A stretch of 39,314 nt of DNA from a virus. Made by a program: the position numbers and the translations under genes. The DNA lies in IMG/VR virus record IMGVR_UViG_3300042542_001465, positions 1 to 39,314 of that record; one strand, 5' to 3'. Positions 23,968 to 32,045 of the stretch are shown piece by piece; positions within the stretch are counted from its first letter, which is position 1; each line of letters starts with the position of its first letter. The notes below the pieces were generated by a model that was not told where the DNA came from, did no database searches, and saw only the letters and a program-made list of their open reading frames with translations.

Positions 23968-24432
23968 TTAAAATACAACTCCGGACGCGCTATCTACATC
24001 ACCACCACCGCCACCACTTTGAGATGCAGCAAACTTCTGTTGGCGAAGCCCCATCATTGCGTTTTGGTTAATAAGTTGTTGGACTTCAAACCCAGTCTTC
24101 ATTGTGCCAAACAAAGATTCTGCGGCAGAGATCCGTTGAGACAATGGTATTTCTTGATCATCAAGGGTGGCTTTCAACTCACTAATTCCTGGGACCAAGT
24201 CTGGTGCTTTAGCTTCAAGCAGTCCGGCAATTCGACTTGCAGTATCAACAGACTTAACCTTTTCTTTTTGCTGCTTGAAGTAGTCGCCTACTTGGGTTAT
24301 AGCCTTCCCGATACCTTCACCCAAATTCTGCATCCCCTGTGCTTGGATCTCCGCAGCCCTTGTGAAGCCAGAGTAATCCTGCACAAACATCCGTGGGTCT
24401 ATGCCCTCGCCAAGTCGTTGTCCTAATTGCAT
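23968..24432 (-). CDS. Putative internal virion protein, 154 aa
   Basis: Starts MQLGQRLGEGIDPRMFVQDYSGFTRA and continues with a helical region that includes QNLGEGIGKAITQVGDYFKQQ, a pattern seen in internal virion proteins of several podoviruses. It ends with a Gly-rich tail. Four nt separate it from the PAPS-reductase-like gene upstream. A structural role is inferred. Confidence 0.62.
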   Translation of the reverse strand: MQLGQRLGEGIDPRMFVQDYSGFTRAAEIQAQGMQNLGEGIGKAITQVGDYFKQQKEKVKSVDTASRIAGLLEAKAPDLVPGISELKATLDDQEIPLSQRISAAESLFGTMKTGFEVQQLINQNAMMGLRQQKFAASQSGGGGGDVDSASGVVF

Positions 24433-24436
24433 GCTG

Positions 24437-25243
24437 TTAGTCTTTCATATAAGTTGGAATACTTTGGTCAAACCAAGTAACTCGTTTTGAAATGTTTTCA
24501 ATTGTGCAGTCCAGCCTTGGGCAATGCACAAATTTAGGGGCCGACTCCCTACGGTCAATACAGGCGGTACAGGCGTGAACATAGTCACAATTATGTGTCC
24601 GGTCAACCTTCTCTGACCACTTGCCATTTACCTTTTCATATCGGCTAGTCTGGATTGGTACATTGTTTTCCTCACAGTATTGGAACACATCATCGTGCGT
24701 CCAATTTTTCATTGGGTAGAAGGCATTGCACTGTCCGGGGTTGATACGCACATCTACGCGCACCCCAGCGTCTCCCCCGTAAATTGGGTCAGAGTCGCAG
24801 AGTTTGTGACCAACCAGCATCCCATCCCATCCTGCGATAATGCCGGGGTTCTTTGGACGGTTGTAAATATCCATAGCGCACACCCACGGCTTACCTTCCT
24901 CCATAGGCGTAATGCCAGTAGGGCAAGTCATGTCGGTGTTGTCAAAGATATACTTGTTCTGTACTTCAAACTCATCACCAGTCTGCTGAAACGCCGAGAA
25001 TGTTGGATGCCATGTGTACACCTCAAGACCCCATTCCTCAATAATGCGATTCTGGAATGCGTATTTGCTTGGTTGCCATTGTTCTCGATAAAATACAATT
25101 GGGACTTTTACGCCCACTTTTTTGAACACAAGGTCAAGAAGTGCCATGCTATCCTTGCCACCGCTCCAAGCAAGGCACGGTTTTTTAGAGACACTTAAAC
25201 ATGTCTCAATATTCTTAATAGCGTTCTGTATTTTTTTGAACAT
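24437..25243 (-). CDS. PAPS-reductase/adenine-nucleotide hydrolase-like enzyme, 268 aa
   Basis: The PP-loop SGGKDS (27-32) marks the adenine-nucleotide alpha-hydrolase superfamily that includes PAPS reductase and DndC. The ECGLH end of assimilatory PAPS reductases is absent; instead a Cys cluster (CDYVHACTACIDRRE ... CPRLDC) near 219-248 could hold an iron-sulfur cluster, more like DndC-type enzymes. It may act in sulfur transfer, nucleic-acid modification or host sulfur metabolism. It is embedded between internal virion genes, with a one-base TAATG overlap upstream. Confidence 0.85.
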   Translation of the reverse strand: MFKKIQNAIKNIETCLSVSKKPCLAWSGGKDSMALLDLVFKKVGVKVPIVFYREQWQPSKYAFQNRIIEEWGLEVYTWHPTFSAFQQTGDEFEVQNKYIFDNTDMTCPTGITPMEEGKPWVCAMDIYNRPKNPGIIAGWDGMLVGHKLCDSDPIYGGDAGVRVDVRINPGQCNAFYPMKNWTHDDVFQYCEENNVPIQTSRYEKVNGKWSEKVDRTHNCDYVHACTACIDRRESAPKFVHCPRLDCTIENISKRVTWFDQSIPTYMKD

Positions 25244-26190
25244 TAGATTGCAGCGATTGCTCCGGGCGCGGCTAGGGCAGTCCCAACTCCTTGGGCAAGA
25301 CCCCCAAGTCCACCAAACAATCCAGATGAGTAAGATGCCTGCGCTTGTGCGTTGGCCGCTTGTGCATTCATAATATTCTGCCTGTTAGCCGCACCAAGGT
25401 TGAGGAACGCATCTGGCGAGAATAGCTGTGGCCCAACTTGTTGAGCGGATACTGGAGTCCCGCCAAGCAACCCAAGTCCGGGGCTATAGAAATTCTGCCC
25501 AAGGTTGTATGCTTGAGTGCCAAGTGAGGACGCTTGACTAAGCAACCCAGACTGACGGGCTAGGCGTTGGTTTTCGATGTCTTGTGATAGCCCCGCAAGA
25601 CCCATAGCACCTTGTTGCGCGATACCACCATATTGTGCGGCCTCGGCTCGGCGTTGAGCAAGGGCTTGCTCCCTGTTCATTACCTCTGCGGAAATTGCTG
25701 CATTGCCACCAATCCGTCCAGATGCTGCGGCGGCTTCTCTGGCTGCCTGCTGTGATGAGCGGAGTTGCTCTGGGGAAAGGCGACCAGACCTTCCATATGC
25801 CTCTTGCGCTGCTTGAGTCTGAAGCGCAGACAAGCCGCCATATTGCTCCATCGCTTTTTGGGCAATCGGTGTAGCAGTATCTTGATACCCAGCCTGCATC
25901 TGACGAGCTTGTTGGGCAAGTCCACCCGCCGCCTCAACCTCACGGGCTTGTTCTGGGGAAAGCGATTGGAGCAGCCCACGAACTGTTCCTACATTGCGAC
26001 CCATTCCAGCCAACTCAAGAGAGCGAGCAAGATCAATCTGCTCTTGATTGAGGCGAGTGAACTGAGGACGATACTGCTGCTCAAACGCAAGAATGCTTGG
26101 TAGCGATTGCTGATAGGCAGTCAATCCAGCACGAATGTCAGCTGCGTAATCAACCTTTGGTGGGGCGACTGCTTTTGGTTTTTTTCCCAT
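25243..26190 (-). CDS. Putative internal virion protein, Ala/Gln/Gly-rich, 315 aa
   Basis: Begins MGKKPKAVAPPKVDYAADIR and continues with a long helical, Ala- and Gln-rich body (AAREAAAASGRIGGNAAISA, NREQALAQRRAEAAQYGG) and a hydrophobic Gly/Ala-rich C-terminus (GLFGGLGGLAQGVGTALAAP). This composition is usual for ejected internal proteins of short-tailed phages. Leader AAATAACACGCAT without SD. Confidence 0.65.
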   Translation of the reverse strand: MGKKPKAVAPPKVDYAADIRAGLTAYQQSLPSILAFEQQYRPQFTRLNQEQIDLARSLELAGMGRNVGTVRGLLQSLSPEQAREVEAAGGLAQQARQMQAGYQDTATPIAQKAMEQYGGLSALQTQAAQEAYGRSGRLSPEQLRSSQQAAREAAAASGRIGGNAAISAEVMNREQALAQRRAEAAQYGGIAQQGAMGLAGLSQDIENQRLARQSGLLSQASSLGTQAYNLGQNFYSPGLGLLGGTPVSAQQVGPQLFSPDAFLNLGAANRQNIMNAQAANAQAQASYSSGLFGGLGGLAQGVGTALAAPGAIAAI

Positions 26191-26197
26191 ATGCGTG

Positions 26198-26527
26198 TTA
26201 TTTAAGTTTGTTGTAAAATTCGTGCATGTCGTAGCACCTTAACCTATGGGAGTTCTTGAAGTCCCGCTGAAATGAAATGTATTGGAAGTCGTCCACAAAC
26301 TTGCGTAGTGCCTTTTCCATGTTTCCCGTGCAGATTGTGACAAACAATGTGTCAGAGTGTTCAAACAAGCAGGGTGTTTCTGGTGACTCAGAATCAGAGA
26401 AGTAGCACATGGAGAAAGAATCGTGATCACAAACAACAATCCCATGACATAAGTGCCATGTGAGAAGTTGTTGGAAATCAATATCATTTTCCTCATAAAG
26501 TGCTATCGTTGATTCCAGTGGGGTCAT
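26198..26527 (-). CDS. Conserved hypothetical phage protein, 109 aa
   Basis: Small alpha/beta protein (MTPLESTIALYEENDIDFQQLLTWHLCHG ... FVTICTGNMEKALRKFVDDF) of a type often found beside tail genes. It has four Cys but no clear zinc motif. ATGA coupling (26527-26524) to the tail-fibre gene upstream. The function is unknown. Confidence 0.68.
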   Translation of the reverse strand: MTPLESTIALYEENDIDFQQLLTWHLCHGIVVCDHDSFSMCYFSDSESPETPCLFEHSDTLFVTICTGNMEKALRKFVDDFQYISFQRDFKNSHRLRCYDMHEFYNKLK

Positions 26528-27306
26528 GCAGAGCGGATAAGGCAGCCAGACATGTATGTAACATCAGTTCCTGTTGTCACACTAACAGTTCCACCACTTT
26601 GTTGGACTGCATACATTTCAATATAATCCGTTGTCCCATTACAGTAAACTAGATCACTGACGTTAGATGCAAATGTTTGAACATTTGTGTGAACTGCCCC
26701 AGAGTGAACTGAACCGTTTTTGTATATTTTAACCTGCAAGTACTGAGGTGCAGCCGAAGAGTAAACGGTGCAATTTATTTGGTAATACCCAGCAACTGTC
26801 GGAGTAAATCTACTTGAGTCAAAATTTGAATTTGTATCAAAATTTTCAGAAAGAAGGTTCACCTTTGCAATTACATTATTGCTTAGAGATGTTACTGTTG
26901 ACGCAAAAGCCCTAAACGCAGGCCCATTCCCAACCACATTCGATGCAAGCTTTACTTGAGTAATGTTAGCATCCGCAATCTTCGCGGTAGTTACATTAGA
27001 ATCAGCGATTTTTGCCGTAGTTACATTAGAATCAGCGATTTTTGCTGTGGTCACATTGGAGTCAGCAATTTTTGCGGTGGTTACATTGGAGTCAAGTATT
27101 TTTGCGGTGACAACCGAATTGGAGGCAAGCTCATTAGAGGTAATGCCACTTGCAGACACGGCAAGTTTGCCCGGAGACACAACCTGCAAGGTAGTTCCTT
27201 GGATCGCATCGCTGGTAAATGTAGTATCATCAATAATGTTATTCAGTTTGGCACTGGTAATCGTATCAGTCCCAGAGAAAGTGTAGGTTGTGTTTACAAC
27301 GCCCAT
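26524..27306 (-). CDS. Tail fibre with repeat shaft and C1q-like head, 260 aa
   Basis: The N-terminal part (1-60) is a likely attachment region. Four perfect or near-perfect 10-residue repeats TTAKIADSNV lie at 76-115, flanked by two degenerate ones, and would form the fibre shaft. Residues about 130-260 (FRAFASTVTSLSNN ... FTPTVAGYYQINCTVYSS) resemble the trimeric C1q/TNF-like head that often binds receptors. It is the best receptor-binding candidate. The leader is CACAAAAATAAC without SD. Confidence 0.8.
   Translation of the reverse strand: MGVVNTTYTFSGTDTITSAKLNNIIDDTTFTSDAIQGTTLQVVSPGKLAVSASGITSNELASNSVVTAKILDSNVTTAKIADSNVTTAKIADSNVTTAKIADSNVTTAKIADANITQVKLASNVVGNGPAFRAFASTVTSLSNNVIAKVNLLSENFDTNSNFDSSRFTPTVAGYYQINCTVYSSAAPQYLQVKIYKNGSVHSGAVHTNVQTFASNVSDLVYCNGTTDYIEMYAVQQSGGTVSVTTGTDVTYMSGCLIRSA
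26932..27111 (-). repeat. 30-bp tandem repeats in the tail-fibre gene
   Basis: About six 30-bp units, four nearly identical, encode the TTAKIADSNV shaft. The units differ at third codon positions. Such arrays can change copy number by slippage or recombination and alter fibre length. Confidence 0.85.
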
Positions 27307-27307
27307 G

Positions 27308-29785
27308 TTATTTTTGTGATAGAATTTGTCTGTTAGTGATGGAACCCGCCACTTGAATAGAGTGGATCTTAGGTGAACCGATAGTCCTTGTCAATGTGAT
27401 AGTCCCAGTATAGCCGCGCTGTCCACCAAGTCTGCATCGGATGCTTGCGGTTTCAGCCTCGCCGGGACTACTAGGTGATAGAATCTGCCCGCCAAGGAAT
27501 GTGGTGGTGGTTCCTATGCTTTCTGCGGAATCTGGGTCTTCAGTAGCAAACGCAATGTCGTACTCGCCAGTTTCTCCAGCCAAGTTCTGCATTTGCACTT
27601 GGGCATCAGTAAACCTCTTGCGCTCAAGGGTCTTGAAGTCGTATCCACGACTAGTCACATACGAGTTAATCGTTGGGGTGACCACATCCGTGTCCTCATT
27701 CGTAACGCTCAAGCGGTCTACAGACGAGTCAGAAGCATCAATCTGGTGCAATCCACCATTTGCACTAACGGCATACAGGTTATTACGCACCCCAGCACTT
27801 GCCGTGATAAAGTTCTTGATCAAAAACCTAGAATCTCCATAGGTATCCAGCGATTCCCATCCCTTGTTCAAGAAGTTGTAGATCAAAACCGCGTTATTTC
27901 CACGGGCATCATTTCCTCCAGCTACAGAATCCAACGGGACTGCGATGTAATAGCGGTTGTTAAAGTAAACCGCCACCGAATCACCAGCAAGATTCTTGTT
28001 GATGCGGTCGATGTACGGCTGGATGTTCTTGGAAAGTGGCTCCTCTGTGCCACGAAGGTTGTAATCGTTAAGGAAGGTAAGCCCGTAAATACCCTCGTCG
28101 GCCAAGAATAGCATGTTGTTAGCCTGCATGACCACCGTCTTGCGAGCCAAACACCCAACCTCACCAGTAAGTTCCTTTACCACGGTGTCAGACAGGCTTC
28201 CTTGGGTCTGTGCCACAAGATGGATGCTATTGCGGTTCAAAACCACCAAAGAATCATCGTAGAACCCGTGCATCGCCACCACATAGTCGGCAGTACCACC
28301 AGTAATACGGAACTGGTTCTCGATTTGGTCAAAGGTTGTAGTGTCCAGCAGGTCAGAAACCGCAATCTCGTCAGAAATCTTCCTGCTAGTGTAGACTGGT
28401 GCGCTAAAAGTGCCAGATTGGGAGTAGTAGAACGGAACGAACAACCTGCGCTGGAAGTAGGTAGCCCAGGGCGCACCCGGTTGGTGCATGAATCCACCGC
28501 CTTCTGTGAACCTGCCGCCAAACTCTACCTGCCCAGTGCTTCCGCTAGCCGATATGTTGGCGACTGGCGCAAGGAACTGAATGTTTGTTGTGCTCGCTGA
28601 TGTTACTTGGAATTGTTTACCAACAATTGTGGTAAACTCTGGGATGGTTGTCTCGTAAATTACAACTACATCACCAGCAAAAATTGTTAAGTTGCCAGTA
28701 ATCGTCAAGGAAACCAAGCCGCTCGATACCGTAATGTTGTTGCCGCTTGTAACAAATGTTTGTGGCTGGGTGTAAGCACCGCCGGGGGACAGGGTGAACC
28801 CATCAGTCATTGTGGCTACCGTGGTTACAAATGTGGTGCTAGTGGAAATCCCAGATGCCACAAAGGTAAATGAGTCTTGGTCGACAATTGTTGCTACCGT
28901 GAATGTCCCATTAGGAGGAGTGCCACTAGTAAGCCCAGCGATAACCACGGATGACCCAGCCGTAAGTCCGTGTTCACGAACTTTCATTGTCACCACGGTA
29001 TTTGGACTGGCGGTCGCGTTGGATGACGCAGAAAGAATAGCCCTTCCATTAGGATACCACTCAAGAGCTTGTTGCCCATCCCGCATAATCATCACCTTGT
29101 CGAAGCACTGCAACATATCGCAGTTACTCCCAACGGTGGCTCCCACGGGATACGGGATAGTCGTTGCCGTGTAGGGTGTCGTGGAAAGGTCGATCTTCTT
29201 CGCCAGAGTTTCTAGCGCAACGATGATGTATTCCTTGTTGGACTCGTTAGGGTCAGAGAACATGCAGGATGCCAACACATCGCTGGCGGCCGCATCGTTA
29301 ATGTCGATCTGTGTAATCCTTGGAGTCGCCCCTAGTGCCACGGCAGTCACGCCAGTAACAGGGAAGGTCAATGTGTCCACGGTAGCCGCAGTCACAGCCT
29401 TGACCCCATTGTTATCCGTGCCAGTAAAGGTAATTCCGCTAACCGTAAGGTTGCCGGCCACCCCAATAGCCAACCCATGCCCAACCACGGTAATCGTTAC
29501 CACATTCGCGGAATACGACACAGCAGTAATAGCCAAGTAGAATGGGCTAGGAAGGATGTGGAACGGAAGGTTCAACGGAGTTCCTCCAGTAGTCAGCACA
29601 GGGCTAACAGAGACTACGCTCTTGCGCGGCCTCCAGAAGCCCTCCATGCGACCATTAAGGCTTTCCCTTACCTCACCTGGTTCCAACTGGTTAAGTTGCA
29701 ATCTCTGGTTCACACCAAAGAATCCACGGTCGTTATCGCTGCCGATAGCGTCATCTAACCCACCAGTGGATCGGAACTGCGACAT
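27308..29785 (-). CDS. Large tail (tail-hub/tubular-like) protein, 825 aa
   Basis: Long beta-rich protein starting SQFRSTGGLDDAIGSDNDRGF with repeated beta modules, for example VVGHGLAIGVAGNLTVSGIT and VREHGLTAGSSVVIAGLT, which look like two copies of an Ig-like insert (about 85-165 and 265-345). The later part (FGGRFTEGGGFMHQPGAPWA ... LADEGIYGLTFLND) resembles podoviral tail nozzle/tubular proteins with a propeller-like fold. Structural assignment is fairly safe; the exact homologue is not. Confidence 0.72.
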   Translation of the reverse strand: MSQFRSTGGLDDAIGSDNDRGFFGVNQRLQLNQLEPGEVRESLNGRMEGFWRPRKSVVSVSPVLTTGGTPLNLPFHILPSPFYLAITAVSYSANVVTITVVGHGLAIGVAGNLTVSGITFTGTDNNGVKAVTAATVDTLTFPVTGVTAVALGATPRITQIDINDAAASDVLASCMFSDPNESNKEYIIVALETLAKKIDLSTTPYTATTIPYPVGATVGSNCDMLQCFDKVMIMRDGQQALEWYPNGRAILSASSNATASPNTVVTMKVREHGLTAGSSVVIAGLTSGTPPNGTFTVATIVDQDSFTFVASGISTSTTFVTTVATMTDGFTLSPGGAYTQPQTFVTSGNNITVSSGLVSLTITGNLTIFAGDVVVIYETTIPEFTTIVGKQFQVTSASTTNIQFLAPVANISASGSTGQVEFGGRFTEGGGFMHQPGAPWATYFQRRLFVPFYYSQSGTFSAPVYTSRKISDEIAVSDLLDTTTFDQIENQFRITGGTADYVVAMHGFYDDSLVVLNRNSIHLVAQTQGSLSDTVVKELTGEVGCLARKTVVMQANNMLFLADEGIYGLTFLNDYNLRGTEEPLSKNIQPYIDRINKNLAGDSVAVYFNNRYYIAVPLDSVAGGNDARGNNAVLIYNFLNKGWESLDTYGDSRFLIKNFITASAGVRNNLYAVSANGGLHQIDASDSSVDRLSVTNEDTDVVTPTINSYVTSRGYDFKTLERKRFTDAQVQMQNLAGETGEYDIAFATEDPDSAESIGTTTTFLGGQILSPSSPGEAETASIRCRLGGQRGYTGTITLTRTIGSPKIHSIQVAGSITNRQILSQK

Positions 29786-30039
29786 TATGCGCGGTAACCA
29801 ATAACAACACCAGATGTCACGGTAAAGCTGTTGATCGTACCACCAAGGCCAAACCCAGCAGGGATCGTAATGGTGATCAACTTGGAACCAGAATCCGTAA
29901 GGTTAGGCGCAGAGATTGCACTCAACACCGTGTCGTTCACAAACTGAACCCAACGGAACGGGCCTACAGCACTGCCACCAGCGTTGTACACTTGTCCACC
30001 ACCTTGACCCTGAAGATCGTATGAATCGCCTCTAGGCAT
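29785..30039 (-). CDS. Small structural protein, 84 aa
   Basis: Gly/Ser-rich N-terminus followed by a beta-rich domain (FRWVQFVNDTVLSAI ... ITITIPAGFGLGGT). It is the first gene of the late minus-strand unit and is coupled to the large tail gene by a TAATG overlap. Possibly a tail or head-fibre accessory; the family was not recognised. Confidence 0.65.
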   Translation of the reverse strand: MPRGDSYDLQGQGGGQVYNAGGSAVGPFRWVQFVNDTVLSAISAPNLTDSGSKLITITIPAGFGLGGTINSFTVTSGVVIGYRA

Positions 30040-30110
30040 AATATAAATAAGTTATCAAGCACAAGTCCATCTCGCGCTCACACAACCAATTACCACAATC
30101 CCACACATAA

Positions 30111-30116
30111 TGTCAA
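30111..30116 (-). promoter_or_regulatory. Possible -35 of the late tail operon
   Basis: A perfect TTGACA on the minus strand about 70 nt before the first late gene. No good -10 is seen at 16-18 nt (GTAATT/TAATTG only), so a phage- or host-encoded activator may be needed. Confidence 0.3.
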
Positions 30117-30467
30117 CCATAAACACAAATGTTACCTATCTAGCACATTTAAGCACAATACACTAGACCTATCCACAAATAACCCCGAACGGGAACTGCC
30201 CCATTAACGCCGAATCACACCAACATGCTCCGATGGTAGGTAACTGCCCCCTTTGGAAAATTTTAAATCTGGCAGGTCATGGATAGGAATTGTTACAAGT
30301 TGTAAAGTCGCGACCCCCTCCCCCCGTCATACCTTAGCGTGGCGCTAATGATTAGCCTGGTGTTCAAGGGAACATGTTCATGTGTGCAATGCTGGCAATT
30401 TAAACGCTTGTTTGAATGTGTCGCTTAAGTCATGCGCTTGGCTTGTGAGTGTGCCATTCCTTGCCCC

Positions 30468-30543
30468 GTGGAACATTCCCGTGGAACATGTACAGCTGTG
30501 CCAATGGCCGTCGACTTGTGTTCCACGATGACCTTGTGGAACA
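30468..30543. repeat. GTGGAACA iterons (parS-like half sites)
   Basis: GTGGAACA at 30468-30475, 30481-30488 and 30536-30543, and its inverse TGTTCCAC at 30519-30526. The first two lie in a 13-bp tandem (CCCGTGGAACATT). The last pair forms an inverted repeat with a 9-nt spacer. TGTTCCAC plus GTGGAACA are the two halves of a known parS-type palindrome, here separated. Confidence 0.65.
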
Positions 30544-30606
30544 TGCTGATTTACTGGGATTCATTGCCAATAGTAATTGTTCACACTTATTCACAGCTTT
30601 CAATCG

Positions 30607-30634
30607 TTGACAAGATTCGCGACATGACTATAAT
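30607..30634 (+). promoter_or_regulatory. Consensus sigma70 promoter
   Basis: Perfect TTGACA (30607-30612), a 16-nt spacer and perfect TATAAT (30629-30634), directly after the DnaA box. It points toward the early operon, with a predicted start near 30641, leaving about 450 nt of untranslated RNA before the first gene. Small hairpins CGTAA/TTACG (about 30645-30659) and GACCT/AGGTC (about 30692-30707) follow. Confidence 0.82.
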
Positions 30635-30970
30635 ACGCTCCAAGCGTAACCCCCTTACGTAAGCCATCACGTCCTAACGGGATGTGCGCACGACCTCAAA
30701 CAAGGTCATCCATTCATCAAGCCTCGATCATGATTCAAGCGCGGTGATTGTTTCTTTCAAGTGATGGAATGGATTCTGTAGCTATTCAATCATTGCTCTT
30801 CCTTCCTTGCTTTGCTTCCTTCCTAACCCCTAACGGGAATTGCTGGCGGCTTGGAAGCTTGGCACCCTAGCGGTTTGCTTGTCTCATGGGCTGAAAGTGT
30901 GGCCATGGGATGAAAGTTTTCTCATGGCATGGAATTGAGGGAAACGCTTGGAAATAAAGGGTTTCGTGGG

Positions 30971-30999
30971 TTGTCAACACTATTCGATAAATTTATTTT
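30971..30999 (+). promoter_or_regulatory. Candidate second early promoter
   Basis: TTGTCA (30971-30976), a 17-nt spacer, then TATTTT (30994-30999). It lies 94 nt before the first early gene and within the AT-rich block. Confidence 0.45.
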
Positions 31000-31092
31000 T
31001 GAGATATTGGCAAATTTTGCTGGCAATCTTTGTCCGTTATGCGATTGTCTCACCAGTTGCGAGCGCAACGCTAAACAATAACACCACGATAA

Positions 31093-31407
31093 ATGACAAC
31101 AAAATCAGATAAGCCAAGCCACGCGTCACTCCACTTCAAAGGCCAGTATCGCCCACTTCACTCCGAGGCTGATTCCGTAAGCGAAGCTGTGAGCGAGCTA
31201 TTAAAGAAGGTCAAATGCGATGAGATTGAGAAAACCTTGCGTGACTTGCTAGCAGACTTTAACCGAAGCCGAAAGGCTGGTATCGGTATTTGCTCCGCAT
31301 CAAGTCAGCACGGATATACTTGTGTAACGATTTCAGACTATCCACGAGACCGCTGGCTTGATGAATTGACGGATCAGATGCCATGCAATCCATCGCTTTC
31401 CTATTAA
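31093..31407 (+). CDS. Hypothetical protein, 104 aa, first early gene
   Basis: Mixed alpha/beta protein with a helical centre (SVSEAVSELLKKVKCDEIEKTLRDLLADF) and a GICSASSQHGYTCVTIS segment. No recognised motif. The first gene after the candidate origin, so probably expressed very early; host-takeover functions are common in this position but nothing specific can be said. The leader AACAATAACACCACGATAA lacks SD. Confidence 0.7.
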   Translation: MTTKSDKPSHASLHFKGQYRPLHSEADSVSEAVSELLKKVKCDEIEKTLRDLLADFNRSRKAGIGICSASSQHGYTCVTISDYPRDRWLDELTDQMPCNPSLSY

Positions 31408-31423
31408 CCAAACCAAACCAACG

Positions 31424-31597
31424 ATGAACCAATACAAAGCAACAACGCGCGTTCCTCACATCTCCGAGCCCTTTGTGGATTGGTATGAGGCGAAGACGGA
31501 AGAACAAGCCCGCACTATGTGGGAGTCTGATCGTCAAGCATATGGCTTGTTAGAAGATGCAAGCGTCAAATTTGAGCTGGAAAGGGGCGCGGCATGA
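31424..31597 (+). CDS. Hypothetical protein, 57 aa
   Basis: Small acidic protein (MNQYKATTRVPHISEPFVDW ... EQARTMWESDRQAYG). The leader is a striking AACCAAACCAAACCAACG with no SD. The stop overlaps the next ATG (ATGA). The function is unknown. Confidence 0.65.
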   Translation: MNQYKATTRVPHISEPFVDWYEAKTEEQARTMWESDRQAYGLLEDASVKFELERGAA

Positions 31598-31737
31598 CCT
31601 TGCGCGACCTGTTCCTTGCCCTTGCCCTTGTGGTATTGCTTGGCTTTGCCGTTGCCGTCACAAGCGGGAAACTCGGCGGGCCTAGTGATATTGAAATGCG
31701 CGTGCGCGCAAGTGAACCCGTAAACCTTAAAAATTGA
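31594..31737 (+). CDS. Small membrane protein, 47 aa
   Basis: One transmembrane helix near residues 6-25 (LFLALALVVLLGFAVAVTSG) and a short polar C-terminus. ATGA coupling to the preceding gene; GGGGCG lies just before the start. Small early membrane proteins in phages often affect the host envelope or superinfection; here the function is unknown. Confidence 0.62.
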   Translation: MTLRDLFLALALVVLLGFAVAVTSGKLGGPSDIEMRVRASEPVNLKN

Positions 31738-31755
31738 GCCATAGGAAACGAAAAC

Positions 31756-31932
31756 ATGACAAACTACCAAAAACGATTCGAGATTGCTTTTGACCAATGG
31801 ATCGAAAGGGGTGCGCCACCTAGTGCGGCCCGCGATCTCGCTCATGAGCAATTGACTTTTGAAGACGAACAATCCGATTTTGAATTGAACGGGTCGAAGG
31901 GCTCAAACGATAGCTTGCCAATCAATCTTTGA
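31756..31932 (+). CDS. Hypothetical protein, 58 aa
   Basis: Short acidic protein with an N-terminal amphipathic helix (YQKRFEIAFDQWIERG) and a Ser/Asn-rich tail. The leader AGGAAACGAAAAC is A/C-rich. The family is unknown. The 113 nt that follow contain only a short hairpin CTTGC/GCAAG near 31950-31966. Confidence 0.6.
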   Translation: MTNYQKRFEIAFDQWIERGAPPSAARDLAHEQLTFEDEQSDFELNGSKGSNDSLPINL

Positions 31933-32045
31933 TTTTCCACAAGAATCCGCTTGCATTGCTAGCAAGTGTCAATATCTTAAACCCCGACGCGGCCAGCGGA
32001 GCATGGCAAACCTGATTCAACCTTAAAAAATAGAAAATAACAACG

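Larger units (their letters stand above)
30040..31092. other. Divergent intergenic region and candidate replication origin
   Basis: No gene is supported in this 1.05-kb gap between the two opposed operons. It holds a DnaA box TTATTCACA (30587-30595) and a one-mismatch box CTATCCACA (30169-30177). There are four GTGGAACA half sites (three direct, one inverted), a GAACATGTTC palindrome (30370-30379) and repeats of CATGGGnTGAAAGT (30885-30898, 30904-30917). A polypyrimidine tract (about 30792-30827) and an AT-rich block (30983-31020) next to the first early gene complete it. These suit an origin with initiator sites and an unwinding element; this is inference. Confidence 0.5.

Noticed and set aside
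30080-30116. Full sigma70 promoter for the late tail operon.
   Set aside because: The -35 is perfect but no acceptable -10 is present at the right spacing, so only a possible -35 is recorded.
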